A DNA stretch of 64,000 nucleotides from Chloroflexota bacterium (GTDB lineage: Bacteria > Chloroflexota > UBA11872 > VXOZ01), in contig CATQHC010000002.1 of assembly GCA_958295775.1 (NCBI GenBank), forward strand, positions 1,015,830-1,079,829, in the 5' to 3' direction. A model generated the notes under the pieces. It ran no database searches. It saw only the letters and a program-made list of their open reading frames with translations, and was not told the origin of the DNA. The position numbers and the translations under genes are program-made. How positions within the stretch are numbered: the stretch's first letter is position 1; each line of letters starts with the position of its first letter. Below, piece by piece: positions 27,466 through 36,778 of the stretch.

Positions 27466-27563
27466 CATTCCCTCCGCAGGTATTAACCTGATCAGGTTCA
27501 AGGGTTTGGGGACGTAACCGTGTCCCTCGTCTCAGCCCGGACTCCCGAGCACCCCTACCACGC
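27466..27563 (-). promoter_or_regulatory. TPP riboswitch (THI element)
   Basis: Read on the minus strand the segment holds all the conserved THI blocks in order: GGGGTGC near 27549-27555, GGGCTGAGA, ACCCTTGAACCTGATCAGG, then TTAATACCTGCGGAGGGAAT. This pattern is unmistakable. It lies about 200 bp upstream of the permease start, with a terminator in between, so high TPP should stop transcription. No thi genes are in the window. Confidence 0.95.
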
Positions 27564-27635
27564 CACTCTTCACTTGTCCGACGCCGTTTACTCTAACACG
27601 ATCATGTCAACCGTGCAAGGCCCTGGCCAAACACC

Positions 27636-28352
27636 CTACGCTTCAAGCAAGCACTGCAGCAATCGCAACGACTCTACTGCAAACTGCTGCTGATTTTCGG
27701 TCCGGCCTGCGTCTTGCAGTATCCGCGTGATCGACCGCACTTGCTGCTGCCCGGCAAAGGCGTCCGCCGAATCGCGCTGGTCTCTCTCCGGTCCACACTT
27801 TAGACTTCCTTCGTCATCCGGGCCTTCTGCGATACCTGGGCTTGTATCCCGCGCCTGACCACTGGCTGCTTCCACACCCGGCCCGGCGACTGCAAGGCAC
27901 ACCATGCCGACCGGCTTTGCCGAGCGGCGACCGGTCTGCGGCCCGGCGATGCCGCTCTCAGCGATGGCCCATTCGCAGGCAAACGTGCGCCGCGCGAACT
28001 GCGCCAGCGCAGCGGCGTACTCTTCGCTTACTACGCCGCTGCGCTCGGACACGTGCCGCAGGCGCTGCGCAAGCGGACTCTCATTGCCCCCATAGAGAAT
28101 AAGCCCGCCGCGAAACCACTTCTCACATGCCGGCGCCGCACTGATCAGCGTCGCGAGCGCGCCGCCCGCCGACGTTTCACAAATGGCTAAATTCTCCCCT
28201 CGTCGAGCCAGCAGGGCGCCGACCCCGCTAACCAACGAGTGCGGGTCGAGAGCGGCGCGCCCACTCTTCCTCTGCCCGGAGTCGCCGGCAACGCCGCCTA
28301 AGCCCGCTGAAGAGCCCTCCCCTTTAGGGGGCAAGGGTACGTTCATCGCCAT
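27636..28352 (-). CDS. CinA-like nicotinamide-nucleotide amidase domain protein
   Basis: 238 residues, with only the C-terminal CinA (PncC-like) domain, which deamidates NMN. Visible are AICETSAGGALATLISAAP, FRGGLILYGG and the active-site block WAIAESGIAGP. After VGMVCLAVAGP the family normally goes straight to a short strand and an Arg-rich helix (F-x-G-x-R), but here about 40 extra residues intervene. The ORF starts at 28352 and overlaps the end of selB by 29 bp; the first 35 residues look like repeat-derived low complexity, so the true start may be later. Probably cotranscribed with selB. Confidence 0.75.
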   Translation of the reverse strand: MAMNVPLPPKGEGSSAGLGGVAGDSGQRKSGRAALDPHSLVSGVGALLARRGENLAICETSAGGALATLISAAPACEKWFRGGLILYGGNESPLAQRLRHVSERSGVVSEEYAAALAQFARRTFACEWAIAESGIAGPQTGRRSAKPVGMVCLAVAGPGVEAASGQARDTSPGIAEGPDDEGSLKCGPERDQRDSADAFAGQQQVRSITRILQDAGRTENQQQFAVESLRLLQCLLEA

Positions 28353-30195
28353 CCCGCAGGGTTACGTTGTCGCGGTCCATTTGCTCCAACAACGGCAGCA
28401 CGTATTTTCGGCTTGTGCCAAAGACGTCGCGCACCTGCGACACCGTAGCCCGCCCTTCTCGCGCCAAGAGCGCTCGCACCTGCGCCACTGCCTGCTGATA
28501 GGCGCCGCTTGAGTACACGAGATCGGGCTCCACGTGGACAACGCGCCCTGCCGCCGCCAGCACTTGCAGCAGGTCATCGTCCACTGCAAGCGTTTCACGG
28601 ATCGCGCTCAAACTTGGCGGCGCCAGCGGCTCTCTCTCCAGCAGATCGAGCAACTTCGCTGCGGTCTCTTCATGCCCCGGGCTCAACGCAATTGCAAACT
28701 CAAAGAGACGAAGCGCGCCTTCCTCTTCCGCTATTACTTCATCGGCGCAGAGTCGCTGCACAATCTGGCCGAATGTCCGACTGTCCAAGCCAAGGCTCCT
28801 TCGCACTTCCTCCTTGCCCCTGCCGTTGCGCAGCGGGTAGCTGGAGTGAAACTCTTGGAGCAGGGACGTGGTGCGGTCCGTGACCTCAGCCCACCCAGCA
28901 GCGGAATAGAAAAAACGCCCCAAGTCTATCGCCTGTTCGGCGCCGAGAAGCCTTGCCAGGATCTCATCAAGCTCCTCAGCAGTGTGCGGCAACACATTCG
29001 TGATCGTCTCTCTTGTACATGGCTCCCGCTGACGAATGGCTTGCAGCACCACGTCGTCCGGCGAGCCGCGCTCCAGTGTATCTAGAGCCGCAAGGACATC
29101 CCGGGCAAAGCGCTTGTGGCGCGGCGGATAGGGATCCAAGACTTCGCCGCCGCCGAGCGTACCCGACGGGCTGAGTTGCCGCATGATAAAGAGGTCGCCC
29201 TTGATGAGGTTTACAGGCTTCACGAGGAGCAGTTGCACAAGTCCATCCTCGCCGGGAGCGATTGCCTCACTATCAAGCAAGCGTACGCGCGCAAGAGTCT
29301 CCATAGTTCCGCTATGCACCGTTACCACCATCCCATGCTCCAGCGGCCTAGGAGCGGACGGCAAGAGACGGACGCGCACATCGGCAAAGCGAGTCGCATG
29401 CAGCAAGCCGGGCAGCGTGAGCACCTGCCCACGATAGACTTCGTCAACGTCAATCCCGCCGATGTTCGCGGCGACACGGTTGCCGGGCAGTGCAGTCTCA
29501 ATCTTTTGCTTGTGACTCTGCAGTCCGCGGATGCGGCCGCTCACGTTACCGGGGATGACGTGGACCTCATCCCCCACGCGCAGTTGACCGTCAAGCAACG
29601 TGCCGGTGACGACGGTGCCGAAACCCGTGAGCGAAAAGGCTCGGTCAATGGGCAGGCGGGGGCGGCCCACGTCCCGCTTTGCCTCCGTACCGGCAAGCAA
29701 ACTGTCAAGGGCAGTGCACAGCGCAGCAAGGCCTTCACCCTGCGTGGCTGACACGCGCACAAGCGGACTCTGCGCCAGGACGGTCCCCGCTACGGTCTCG
29801 CGCACATCTTCTTCGACGAGCAGCAACCAGTCCTCATCTTCTACCAGGTCGCACCGGGTCAGCACCAAAATCCCCGCGGGAACGCGCAGCAGATCGAGTA
29901 TCTCAAGGTGCTCGCGCGTCTGCGGCATCACGCCTTCATCTGCCGCGATTACAAGCAACGCCGCGTCGATCCCGCCAACTCCCGCCAGCATATTCTTGAT
30001 AAAGCGTTCGTGCCCCGGCACGTCGACGATGGAGATTTCCCTGCCGCTTGGCAAGGTAAGCCACGCAAACCCCAGGTCGATGGTCAGACCGCGCTCTTTT
30101 TCTTCGCGCAAGCGGTCCGGATCAATGCCGGTGAGCGCTTGGATCAACGTTGACTTGCCGTGGTCTACGTGTCCTGCGGTGCCGATCGTGTACAT
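28324..30195 (-). CDS. selB: Selenocysteine-specific elongation factor SelB
   Basis: 623 residues, close to the usual length. It delivers Sec-tRNA(Sec) to the ribosome at UGA codons that have a SECIS hairpin. The GTPase motifs are GHVDHGKST (residues 8-16), DVPGHERF (from 58) and TRCDL (from 113), followed by elongation-factor beta-barrel domains and a C-terminal half with the winged-helix repeats that bind SECIS RNA. Its presence shows that the organism inserts selenocysteine. No selA, selC or selD is in the window. ATG 30195 precedes an adjacent methyltransferase gene on the same strand with a 206-bp gap. Confidence 0.95.
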   Translation of the reverse strand: MYTIGTAGHVDHGKSTLIQALTGIDPDRLREEKERGLTIDLGFAWLTLPSGREISIVDVPGHERFIKNMLAGVGGIDAALLVIAADEGVMPQTREHLEILDLLRVPAGILVLTRCDLVEDEDWLLLVEEDVRETVAGTVLAQSPLVRVSATQGEGLAALCTALDSLLAGTEAKRDVGRPRLPIDRAFSLTGFGTVVTGTLLDGQLRVGDEVHVIPGNVSGRIRGLQSHKQKIETALPGNRVAANIGGIDVDEVYRGQVLTLPGLLHATRFADVRVRLLPSAPRPLEHGMVVTVHSGTMETLARVRLLDSEAIAPGEDGLVQLLLVKPVNLIKGDLFIMRQLSPSGTLGGGEVLDPYPPRHKRFARDVLAALDTLERGSPDDVVLQAIRQREPCTRETITNVLPHTAEELDEILARLLGAEQAIDLGRFFYSAAGWAEVTDRTTSLLQEFHSSYPLRNGRGKEEVRRSLGLDSRTFGQIVQRLCADEVIAEEEGALRLFEFAIALSPGHEETAAKLLDLLEREPLAPPSLSAIRETLAVDDDLLQVLAAAGRVVHVEPDLVYSSGAYQQAVAQVRALLAREGRATVSQVRDVFGTSRKYVLPLLEQMDRDNVTLRDGDERTLAP

Positions 30196-30401
30196 GTGCC
30201 TAACTCACGTATTCTTCGTGCTGGTCTTGCCAACAGCGAGACAATTGCCGTCCGGCTAATGCGGTCCGGCAACCGTCGCCTCCTACTCTTTGCCATGTCC
30301 GTTGAACATCGCGGATTTCAAATCATCTGGCTCTTGCCCACAGCCTATCACCTATTTGAAAAGTGCAGGAAGCGCGCCACCGCGGTCTCCTGCCGTGCTC
30401 T

Positions 30402-31433
30402 CTATGCGGGCTTCTCAATCTTGAAGATACTTGCCTTCTTTCCTGAAACCAACACGTCATAGCGCTTCACCACCCTCAGCGCGCCGGCAAAGTCGCGCAT
30501 GCAGGTCTCAAAGAGCTCCGGCTGCCCCACGAGCAGCACAAGGAGGCCGTTGGGACGCAGGACTCTAAGAAACTCCTGCAGCATCCGGCGGTGAAATTGG
30601 CCCAGATCGGCGTGCGGCTTGCGATAGAAACCCCACGGAGGGTCGGTGATGATCTTATCTACGGAATCTGGGGCAAACGTGTGCAGGTCCAAGGCATCCC
30701 ACCGGCCGATGACGATTTTCCGCGACAGTTGGCGCGTTTTCGCCCGCAGTCCCTTTACGAGTTTTGCGTCGATATCGCCGGTCAGCATAGTGCGATATGG
30801 AAATGCTCGCACTCGCTCCAGCGGAATGGCTCCCGACCCACAGAACGGATCGAGTACGAGGTCCGCTGCTGACGGTTCAGCGATCAAGCAGAGCAGATGG
30901 CAGAGCTCCGGCCGCAACTCGCCCTGTGCCAGGGTCTTTTCATAGGCCGTGTGTTGCGTTATGCGCAGACCTACAAAACCAAACCCTTCCCGCCGCGACA
31001 GCAGCCACAGCTCCGCGTCAGGATTGCTGTGGTTTGGCCGCAGCCGTTGATTGCCCGCGAGGAGCCGCTCCAGAGACGTACGCGTGCGCTGTGGAATCGA
31101 GACAAACTGATTGGCGTGCGAAGCGACAAATCGGTAAGAAGACTTCTTGCGCGGCAAGAACGGCGCAAGGCGGCGCGAAAGTTGCCCATCCGCAAGCAGG
31201 GCGCGACTCATGCGCGCTGCGGGATTCTGCCCTAACCCATCGAAGGACATGAGACAGACGAAGCTATTGTTGCAGAACCGCAGCGCCTGCACTTCCTCCA
31301 TACTGGATGTCGAACGGTACACGACAAGGCCGTCCAGCAGCAGTTGCGGTTTGTACTCTTCAAGCGACTGCTTGAGGGCGGTGGTGACGACCTCCCCCAG
31401 ACCGGGAATGAAGGTAGATGCGTATGTAGTCAT
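30402..31433 (-). CDS. Putative RNA/DNA methyltransferase (UPF0020/TrmG10-like)
   Basis: 343 residues. The C-terminal Rossmann-type domain has the SAM motif LDPFCGSGAIPLE and the target-base motif DPPWG, like N2-guanosine tRNA methyltransferases and RlmKL-type enzymes (UPF0020). A variable N-terminal third, with a basic FLPRKKSSYR segment, may act as the RNA-binding part, though a THUMP domain is not clear. The substrate is probably tRNA or rRNA. The gene ends 206 bp upstream of selB on the same strand. Confidence 0.8.
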   Translation of the reverse strand: MTTYASTFIPGLGEVVTTALKQSLEEYKPQLLLDGLVVYRSTSSMEEVQALRFCNNSFVCLMSFDGLGQNPAARMSRALLADGQLSRRLAPFLPRKKSSYRFVASHANQFVSIPQRTRTSLERLLAGNQRLRPNHSNPDAELWLLSRREGFGFVGLRITQHTAYEKTLAQGELRPELCHLLCLIAEPSAADLVLDPFCGSGAIPLERVRAFPYRTMLTGDIDAKLVKGLRAKTRQLSRKIVIGRWDALDLHTFAPDSVDKIITDPPWGFYRKPHADLGQFHRRMLQEFLRVLRPNGLLVLLVGQPELFETCMRDFAGALRVVKRYDVLVSGKKASIFKIEKPA

Positions 31434-31560
31434 GTAGATACCAAGCTAGTCTATTGCGGTTTACGCGGCACAACCAAAGTCAATTGCCAAAGCACGGCGC
31501 ATTTAATTGTGTTAATTCTATTCTGCTATTAGCAATGCAATAGAGCCGGATTTGCGTCGC

Positions 31561-32679
31561 TTAGATTTCACACACCACCCTATCGCCGTCGCCGTCACGC
31601 GGCGGATTAGCAATGATCTCTATGGGGAAACCACGACCGGTTCCTGAACTGCCCTGGACGCGCTCCACCCCGGCGGCTTCGGCTGCGGCACAGCTTTCAT
31701 ACTGCGGTGTGGGAGTCTGCGTTGGGGTCGCTGTAGGCGTAGGAGTAGCCGTCGGCTCGGGAGTTGGCGTTGGAACGGGCGTGGGTGTCGGTGTAGGTGT
31801 AGGACTTGGCGTTGGAGTTGGCACGGGTGTGGGTGCAAATCGCCTTGCAGGCGTAGCTGACGGCGTTGGTGTGCGCGTCGCTCCCGGAGCCGGCGTGCCG
31901 GTTGGAGTCGGTGTAGGTGTGGATGTTGGTGTTGGCGTAGGAGTGGGGAGCACGATCACTGGATCTTCCTCACACTCTTCCAGCATCGTGCGCAGCGCGC
32001 TCACCTCGTCGACATCCGCGCTAAGTCCCCAGAATACTTTGACCGCGATCCAATCCTGCGCATATTGGCACCATGCCGATTCCACCGGCGGCTTCCATTC
32101 CGCGGGATCGCGCCCGCCTTTCGAGCGGTTGCTCGACGCCGACACCGCCGTCAATGTCTGCGGCAAGATCAAGTCGTTTGCGTACGCGAAGCGCCGCTCA
32201 TTAGGCCACCGCCATCCGCCCGAATCATGCACTTCCGCGAGCGGCACCATATGGTCGATATCCACGCCTGACACGCTGGTGATCGTCTTCTCATCGTACC
32301 AAGACAGCCACGTGCCGGCCGGAACACACACATCATCGTCGCTGACTAGCGTGCGCGCTTCCGCGACAAGCACTTCCTCACGGGTGTTGCAGCCATCGTC
32401 GTCAATATCACCCCAGCCGCCCTGCTCATACATCCAACGTCCGTAGGTCACGCCGCCATCAGACTCCGGAGCGGTCTTGAGGAGCAATCCCGCAATGGCG
32501 GTAGTTGAAGGCGTGGTCTGTTCCGGAAGGCAGTTAGCCGCATAGAATTCGTCTACACCATGCCAGCCTGCAAGCTTCAGGCTTTGTCTTGCCGTGTCAA
32601 GTTGGGTGCAGAAATCCGACGATGGCCCGTCGTCGATGGTGATTGCCAACCACACCATCGCTAGGATTAACGCAAACAT
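31561..32679 (-). CDS. Secreted HNH nuclease with PT-rich linker and excalibur domain
   Basis: 372 residues. A hydrophobic N-terminus ([12 protein letters not shown]) suggests secretion. Residues ~80-200 are an HNH-type nuclease of the DUF1524/GmrSD C-terminal sort: [15 protein letters not shown], then the [11 protein letters not shown] metal site (Asp142-His143) and [15 protein letters not shown] 75-residue Pro-Thr repeat linker (246-322) follows, and the tail ends in an excalibur calcium-binding motif, [11 protein letters not shown], with CAAAEAAG before. Likely an extracellular DNase or defence/nutrition nuclease anchored near the wall. Substrate unproven. Confidence 0.85.
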   Translation of the reverse strand: MFALILAMVWLAITIDDGPSSDFCTQLDTARQSLKLAGWHGVDEFYAANCLPEQTTPSTTAIAGLLLKTAPESDGGVTYGRWMYEQGGWGDIDDDGCNTREEVLVAEARTLVSDDDVCVPAGTWLSWYDEKTITSVSGVDIDHMVPLAEVHDSGGWRWPNERRFAYANDLILPQTLTAVSASSNRSKGGRDPAEWKPPVESAWCQYAQDWIAVKVFWGLSADVDEVSALRTMLEECEEDPVIVLPTPTPTPTSTPTPTPTGTPAPGATRTPTPSATPARRFAPTPVPTPTPSPTPTPTPTPVPTPTPEPTATPTPTATPTQTPTPQYESCAAAEAAGVERVQGSSGTGRGFPIEIIANPPRDGDGDRVVCEI

Positions 32680-32861
32680 GCTTCATCCCCTCAGGCACCA
32701 ATTGCATCACTAGGACAGCGCGGTCGACCTTAGCACTCTAATTCGCTCAAGCCAGGCGCAGCGTACACGCGCCGCTCCAACAGCAAGAGTTGCCGCCCAG
32801 GCTATCCGCTACTCCGACCGCTCTCAGTTGGCAATTCAGGCTGCACATGAATGAGCAACCC

Positions 32862-34286
32862 CTATGCTTCATCAGTTTCATGCACAGCCCAGCGGTCAGC
32901 CAACCTGAAGAGGCCCATTCCGTGCGAACCCTTGATGAGAACAACATCCTGCGGCTGCACTTCACTTGACAAAAGCGCCTCGGCAGCCTGCAACGCCGCG
33001 TCGAGCGCAGCGCTATCGCTGTGGCTTGCGGGAAATTCGGAAATCTGCGCCGGGGCAAGACCGGCGGCGCGGGCTCCCGCCGCAATGTGCGCGCTGTCGC
33101 CGCCCACGGTCACCAGGCGGTCGACAAAGGGAGTTGCAGCTTCGCCTAGTTGGCGGTGTTCTTCGGCAGCAAATTCGCCAAGCTCAAGCATGTCACCGAG
33201 CACCGCAAATCGTTTCCTATGACCGGCTAACTGTGTAAGCAACTCCAAGGCAACTACGGCGGAAATGCGATTGGCATTGTACGCATCATCGATCAAGACC
33301 GAATCATTACTTCCCGGTCGTACGTGCAAACGGCCCGGCGCGGGACGAACCTTCGCCAGCCCTGACGCGATTTCGCTGAGCGATAGACCGAACGCACGTC
33401 CCACAGCCGTCGCCGCAAGCGCTGCATAGACACCGGCCCGGCCGAGAATTCGTGTCTTGACGCTGCCCTGCTGCTGGCCGGCGCTAACGTCAATTCGCGT
33501 CCAACCGTCGGACTGCAAGGCAATGTTGTGCCCAGTAACATCCGTTTCCCCTTCGACGCCATAGGTCGTTACCGCCGCGCGCGTTTGGGTTTGCATTTGC
33601 CTGACCCCCGCGTCATCTCCGTTGAGGACGGCCCTACCGCGTGCAGGTAACGCCTGCACCAGTTCTGACTTTGCCTGCTGCACTCTTTCAAGCGAACCAA
33701 AGAGCTCGAGGTGCACCGGCCCCACTGCGGTTACCACGCCCACGTGCGGCCTGATCTTGCGGCAATAGCCGGCAATCTCACCGCGCCATTGAGCGCCCAT
33801 CTCGAGGACAAGCACCTCGTCTTCCGGCCCACAGCGCGCCACCGTGCGCGGAATACCAATCTCGTTGTTCTCTGTGCCCAGGGCCTTGCAGACCGCAAAG
33901 CGCCCCGCAAGCACGGCTGCAATTGCTTCTTTCGTGGTCGTCTTGCCGTAACTGCCCGTTACGGCAACGATTCGCAATTGGCTGCGTTGCCGCACTAAGT
34001 GAACGGCCAGTTTCCACGCAGCGTCGTTGGGGTTCCTGACCCGGATCTGTGGGATGCGGACATCTGGGCGCGGCCGCTGGCAGAGAATGGCAGCGGCGCC
34101 TTTTGCCACCGCGTCCGGGATGAATTCGTGGCCGTCGCGTTGCCCAGTGCGCAGCGCTAGGAAAACTTCGCCCGGTTGGAGAATGCGAGAATCGTGGCAC
34201 AGACCGATACATTCGATGTATGCCAGCCCGGAGTTTGCGGGCGGGGCGCGCCGCAGCGCGCGGTAAAGGTCACCAAGCAAGAACAA
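32862..34286 (-). CDS. murF: UDP-N-acetylmuramoyl-tripeptide--D-alanyl-D-alanine ligase
   Basis: 474-residue cytoplasmic ATP-dependent ligase that adds D-Ala-D-Ala to the peptidoglycan precursor. Three Mur domains are visible: N-terminal UDP-binding part, central ATPase with VTGSYGKTTT (residues 109-118) and EMGAQWRGEI, and the C-terminal domain with IDDAYNAN and VLGDMLELG. It is divergent from ddl, which makes its substrate dipeptide, separated by a 385-bp region. The start is TTG 34286 (GGAG upstream); it starts properly at the MurF N-terminal fold. Presence implies a peptidoglycan-containing cell. Confidence 0.95.
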   Translation of the reverse strand: MFLLGDLYRALRRAPPANSGLAYIECIGLCHDSRILQPGEVFLALRTGQRDGHEFIPDAVAKGAAAILCQRPRPDVRIPQIRVRNPNDAAWKLAVHLVRQRSQLRIVAVTGSYGKTTTKEAIAAVLAGRFAVCKALGTENNEIGIPRTVARCGPEDEVLVLEMGAQWRGEIAGYCRKIRPHVGVVTAVGPVHLELFGSLERVQQAKSELVQALPARGRAVLNGDDAGVRQMQTQTRAAVTTYGVEGETDVTGHNIALQSDGWTRIDVSAGQQQGSVKTRILGRAGVYAALAATAVGRAFGLSLSEIASGLAKVRPAPGRLHVRPGSNDSVLIDDAYNANRISAVVALELLTQLAGHRKRFAVLGDMLELGEFAAEEHRQLGEAATPFVDRLVTVGGDSAHIAAGARAAGLAPAQISEFPASHSDSAALDAALQAAEALLSSEVQPQDVVLIKGSHGMGLFRLADRWAVHETDEA

Positions 34287-34671
34287 ACGTGCAACCGCTC
34301 CTTTGCCAAACGAATCCCATGTCCGGAATCATGATGCACTTTGGGCGCCTGAGCCGTAAGAGTGGCATTGAGAACCGGCGTTACTGTTGGCCTAACACAC
34401 AAATGAAACTAGGCAAATTCTGCGAATCAAGCGCGGTCGCCGCTTGAGTGAAATCTGTGCGAGAGCACAGTCTGCGCGGTCCTCTCGCGCCGCAAAGCAC
34501 TATCCCTCGCGCATGAAGTGTAGCTGCCTCATGTCGCGCGCGCACCGCCTAGTGGCGAGACACTTCGACGCTGCGGGCAAGTCCACCCTACTCTAGGAGG
34601 CTACATGCCGACCTGCTATAATGATGCCACCTCACGTCAGCATTGCATAGGGATACTAGGCTCCTGCGAAT
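34287..34671. other. Divergent promoter region between murF and ddl
   Basis: 385 bp without a supported gene. The ddl promoter is listed separately. Nothing else is recognised, apart from GC-rich stretches near 34440-34550. Confidence 0.5.
34614..34622 (+). promoter_or_regulatory. Extended -10 promoter for ddl
   Basis: TGCTATAAT is a perfect extended -10 element (TGnTATAAT), 50 bp upstream of the ddl ATG. No good -35 hexamer stands at 17 bp, as is usual for extended -10 promoters. Confidence 0.6.
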
Positions 34672-35781
34672 ATGAGCGACAAGCTCCGTGTCGGCCTGCT
34701 TTTTGGCGGCCGTTCAGCCGAACACGACGTTTCCGTTGTTTCCGCCCGTTCTGTACTGTCCGCGCTCGACTCGAAGAAGTATGAGGTGGTCCCAATCGGC
34801 ATAACCCGCGACGGACAGTGGATCGTGGACGCGGACCCGCAGCGCCTGCTGGCGAACCAGTTAGAACCCATGGCCGGCGCCGGGTCAACAGCCCTTGCCG
34901 CCAGTCCCCAGGATGCCCTTGCACGGTCCGAGGTTCTGAAAAAAGTGGAGGGCGATTTCCTTCACGCCGGACTAGACGTCGTCTTCCCAGTGCTCCACGG
35001 GCCCAACGGCGAAGACGGCAGCATCCAAGGCTTCCTGCAAGTCGCTGGCGTGCCGTACGTGGGTTGCGACGTCCTGAGTTCCGCGTTGGGCATGGACAAG
35101 ATCGTGCAGAAGCGGCTCTTTGACCATGCCGGACTCCCAATAGTGGACTGCCTCGCAGTGCAGCGCCTCAGATGGCGTGCCGACCCCGTGGCACAAATAT
35201 CGGAGATTGAAGGCAAATTGTCGTACCCGCTCTTTGTCAAGCCGGCCGGCCTCGGTTCAAGTGTTGGTATTTCCAAAGCCAGCAACCGCGAGGAACTCGA
35301 ACAAGCCTTAAGGCAGGCCGCGCGCTTCGGTCGCAGAATCATCGTTGAAGCCGCTGTGCCCCACGCGCGGGAAATCGAACTTTCCGTCCTCGGCAATGAC
35401 GATCCGGCCGTCTCCGTGCCGGGAGAGATCGTGGCAGCGCATGAGTTCTACGATTACGCGGCGAAGTACGAGGCGGATTCGGCGTTGCACATCCCTGCGC
35501 CAATCGAGGAAGGGCTCACAAAGGAACTGCAAGCGCTCGCAATTCGCGCCTTCCAAGCGCTGGAGTGCTGCGGCATGGCGCGAGTGGACTTTCTCGTCGA
35601 TGGCGAAACGAACAGAATCTACCTCAACGAGATCAACACGATCCCGGGCTTTACGCCGATAAGCATGTATCCCAAGTTGTGGGAGGCATCAGGGCTACCG
35701 TATCCGAAACTCTTGGATGAACTCATCCGGCTCGCTCAAGAGCGATATCGGGATGTCAGCGATCAGGAAACTGTACGCTAG
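34672..35781 (+). CDS. ddl: D-alanine--D-alanine ligase
   Basis: 369-residue ATP-grasp enzyme that joins two D-Ala for peptidoglycan synthesis. Diagnostic blocks are VGLLFGGRSAEHDVS at the start, VFPVLHGPNGEDG, KPAGLGSSVGISKA (ATP-grasp loop), and the C-terminal FLVDGETNRIYLNEINTIPGFT metal-binding site. The nearby murF is divergent and uses the product. ATG 34672 sits behind a clear promoter, but its ribosome binding site is weak. The end is 46 bp before prs. Confidence 0.95.
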   Translation: MSDKLRVGLLFGGRSAEHDVSVVSARSVLSALDSKKYEVVPIGITRDGQWIVDADPQRLLANQLEPMAGAGSTALAASPQDALARSEVLKKVEGDFLHAGLDVVFPVLHGPNGEDGSIQGFLQVAGVPYVGCDVLSSALGMDKIVQKRLFDHAGLPIVDCLAVQRLRWRADPVAQISEIEGKLSYPLFVKPAGLGSSVGISKASNREELEQALRQAARFGRRIIVEAAVPHAREIELSVLGNDDPAVSVPGEIVAAHEFYDYAAKYEADSALHIPAPIEEGLTKELQALAIRAFQALECCGMARVDFLVDGETNRIYLNEINTIPGFTPISMYPKLWEASGLPYPKLLDELIRLAQERYRDVSDQETVR

Positions 35782-35802
35782 TGCCACAGTTCAGGAGGAA
35801 GA

Positions 35803-35835
35803 ATGCAGGCTAAAGGGGATGACCGTAATGGTTAA
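35803..35835 (+). CDS. Possible 10-codon leader ORF before prs
   Basis: ATG 35803 is preceded by an ideal AGGAGG, and the reading frame runs MQAKGDDRNG and stops at TAA 35833-35835. The start of prs (ATG 35828) overlaps this stop in another frame. Such overlap is the usual form of translational coupling, but the leader could equally be a chance frame in the spacer. Confidence 0.3.
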   Translation: MQAKGDDRNG

Positions 35836-36778
35836 TGGGGACATCAAGATCTTCTCGGGTCTGGCCAACAGTCCACTGGCGGCCGAAGTTGCCGACCTGC
35901 TCGGCACAGGTCTCGGCGACGTGCGCATTAGCGAGGCGCCGGATTCCGAAACGCTGGTGATGGTGAATGAAAGCGTCCGTGGCTGCGACGTCTATGTCGT
36001 TCAACCAACTTCGTCACCTGTGAATGACAACTTGATGCAACTCTTGCTCATTGTCGACGCGCTCCGTCGCGCCTCCGCCAAGCGCATTACCGCGGTGATT
36101 CCCTACTTTGGGTATTCCCGCCAGGAGCGCATGGCGCACGGACGCGAGCCGATCAGCGCCAAGGTGGTGGCGGACATGCTCCAATCCGTGGGCGTAAACC
36201 GCATCATACTCACCGACATTCATGCGCCGGCCATGCAGGGCTTCTTCAATATCCCCATGGAGACCCTCTCGGCGGTACCTTTGATTATTGATTACCTGAA
36301 GCAGCAAGACCTCAGCGATTCCGTAATTGTCGCCCCGGACGTTGGCCGCGCCAAGCTCGCGGAGCAGTATGCGGAGCGCCTGGGTGTCCCCCTCGCCCTC
36401 ATCCACAAAGCGCGCGAATCCGCCACCACGGCCCGCATCGTCGGGATGATAGGCAACCTTGAAGGCAAGTCACCTATCATCATCGATGACATCATCACCA
36501 CCGGCGGTACTATCGTCGAGACTGCGCACGCTGTCATTAACGCGGGCGCCAATCCGCGATTGCGCTTGGCGGCAGTACACGGTCTCCTGGCCGGATCCGC
36601 GCCGGAACGCTTGAATCTGGACTTCATCCAAGAAGTGATCCTCACCGATACCGTGCACGTTCCTCCTGAAAAGCAAACGCCCAACATGACCATCCTCTCG
36701 GTGGCACAGCTCTTTGCCGAGGCAATCCACCGTGTGCACAACGAGACCTCGGTGAGCGGGCTCTACCTGCTCACGTAG
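35828..36778 (+). CDS. prs: Ribose-phosphate pyrophosphokinase
   Basis: 316 residues, the normal length of bacterial PRPP synthetase, which makes PRPP from ribose 5-phosphate and ATP. The family blocks are NGDIKIFSGLANSPLA, a Tyr-Phe-Gly-Tyr-Ser-Arg-Gln stretch (ATP loop), TDIHAPAMQGFF, and the PRPP loop IIIDDIITTGGTI. The frame opens far upstream (35717); ATG 35819 has no room for a ribosome binding site, while ATG 35828 has GGGG 9 nt before and starts at the normal place. It follows ddl on the same strand. Confidence 0.95.
   Translation: MVNGDIKIFSGLANSPLAAEVADLLGTGLGDVRISEAPDSETLVMVNESVRGCDVYVVQPTSSPVNDNLMQLLLIVDALRRASAKRITAVIPYFGYSRQERMAHGREPISAKVVADMLQSVGVNRIILTDIHAPAMQGFFNIPMETLSAVPLIIDYLKQQDLSDSVIVAPDVGRAKLAEQYAERLGVPLALIHKARESATTARIVGMIGNLEGKSPIIIDDIITTGGTIVETAHAVINAGANPRLRLAAVHGLLAGSAPERLNLDFIQEVILTDTVHVPPEKQTPNMTILSVAQLFAEAIHRVHNETSVSGLYLLT

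Noticed and set aside
31780-31960. CRISPR-like short repeats
   Set aside because: These are the Pro-Thr codons of the HNH protein's linker, not spaced repeats; no array is present in the window.
34440-34560. Possible RNA gene before ddl
   Set aside because: GC-rich, but without a recognisable tRNA, 4.5S or 6S-like structure.
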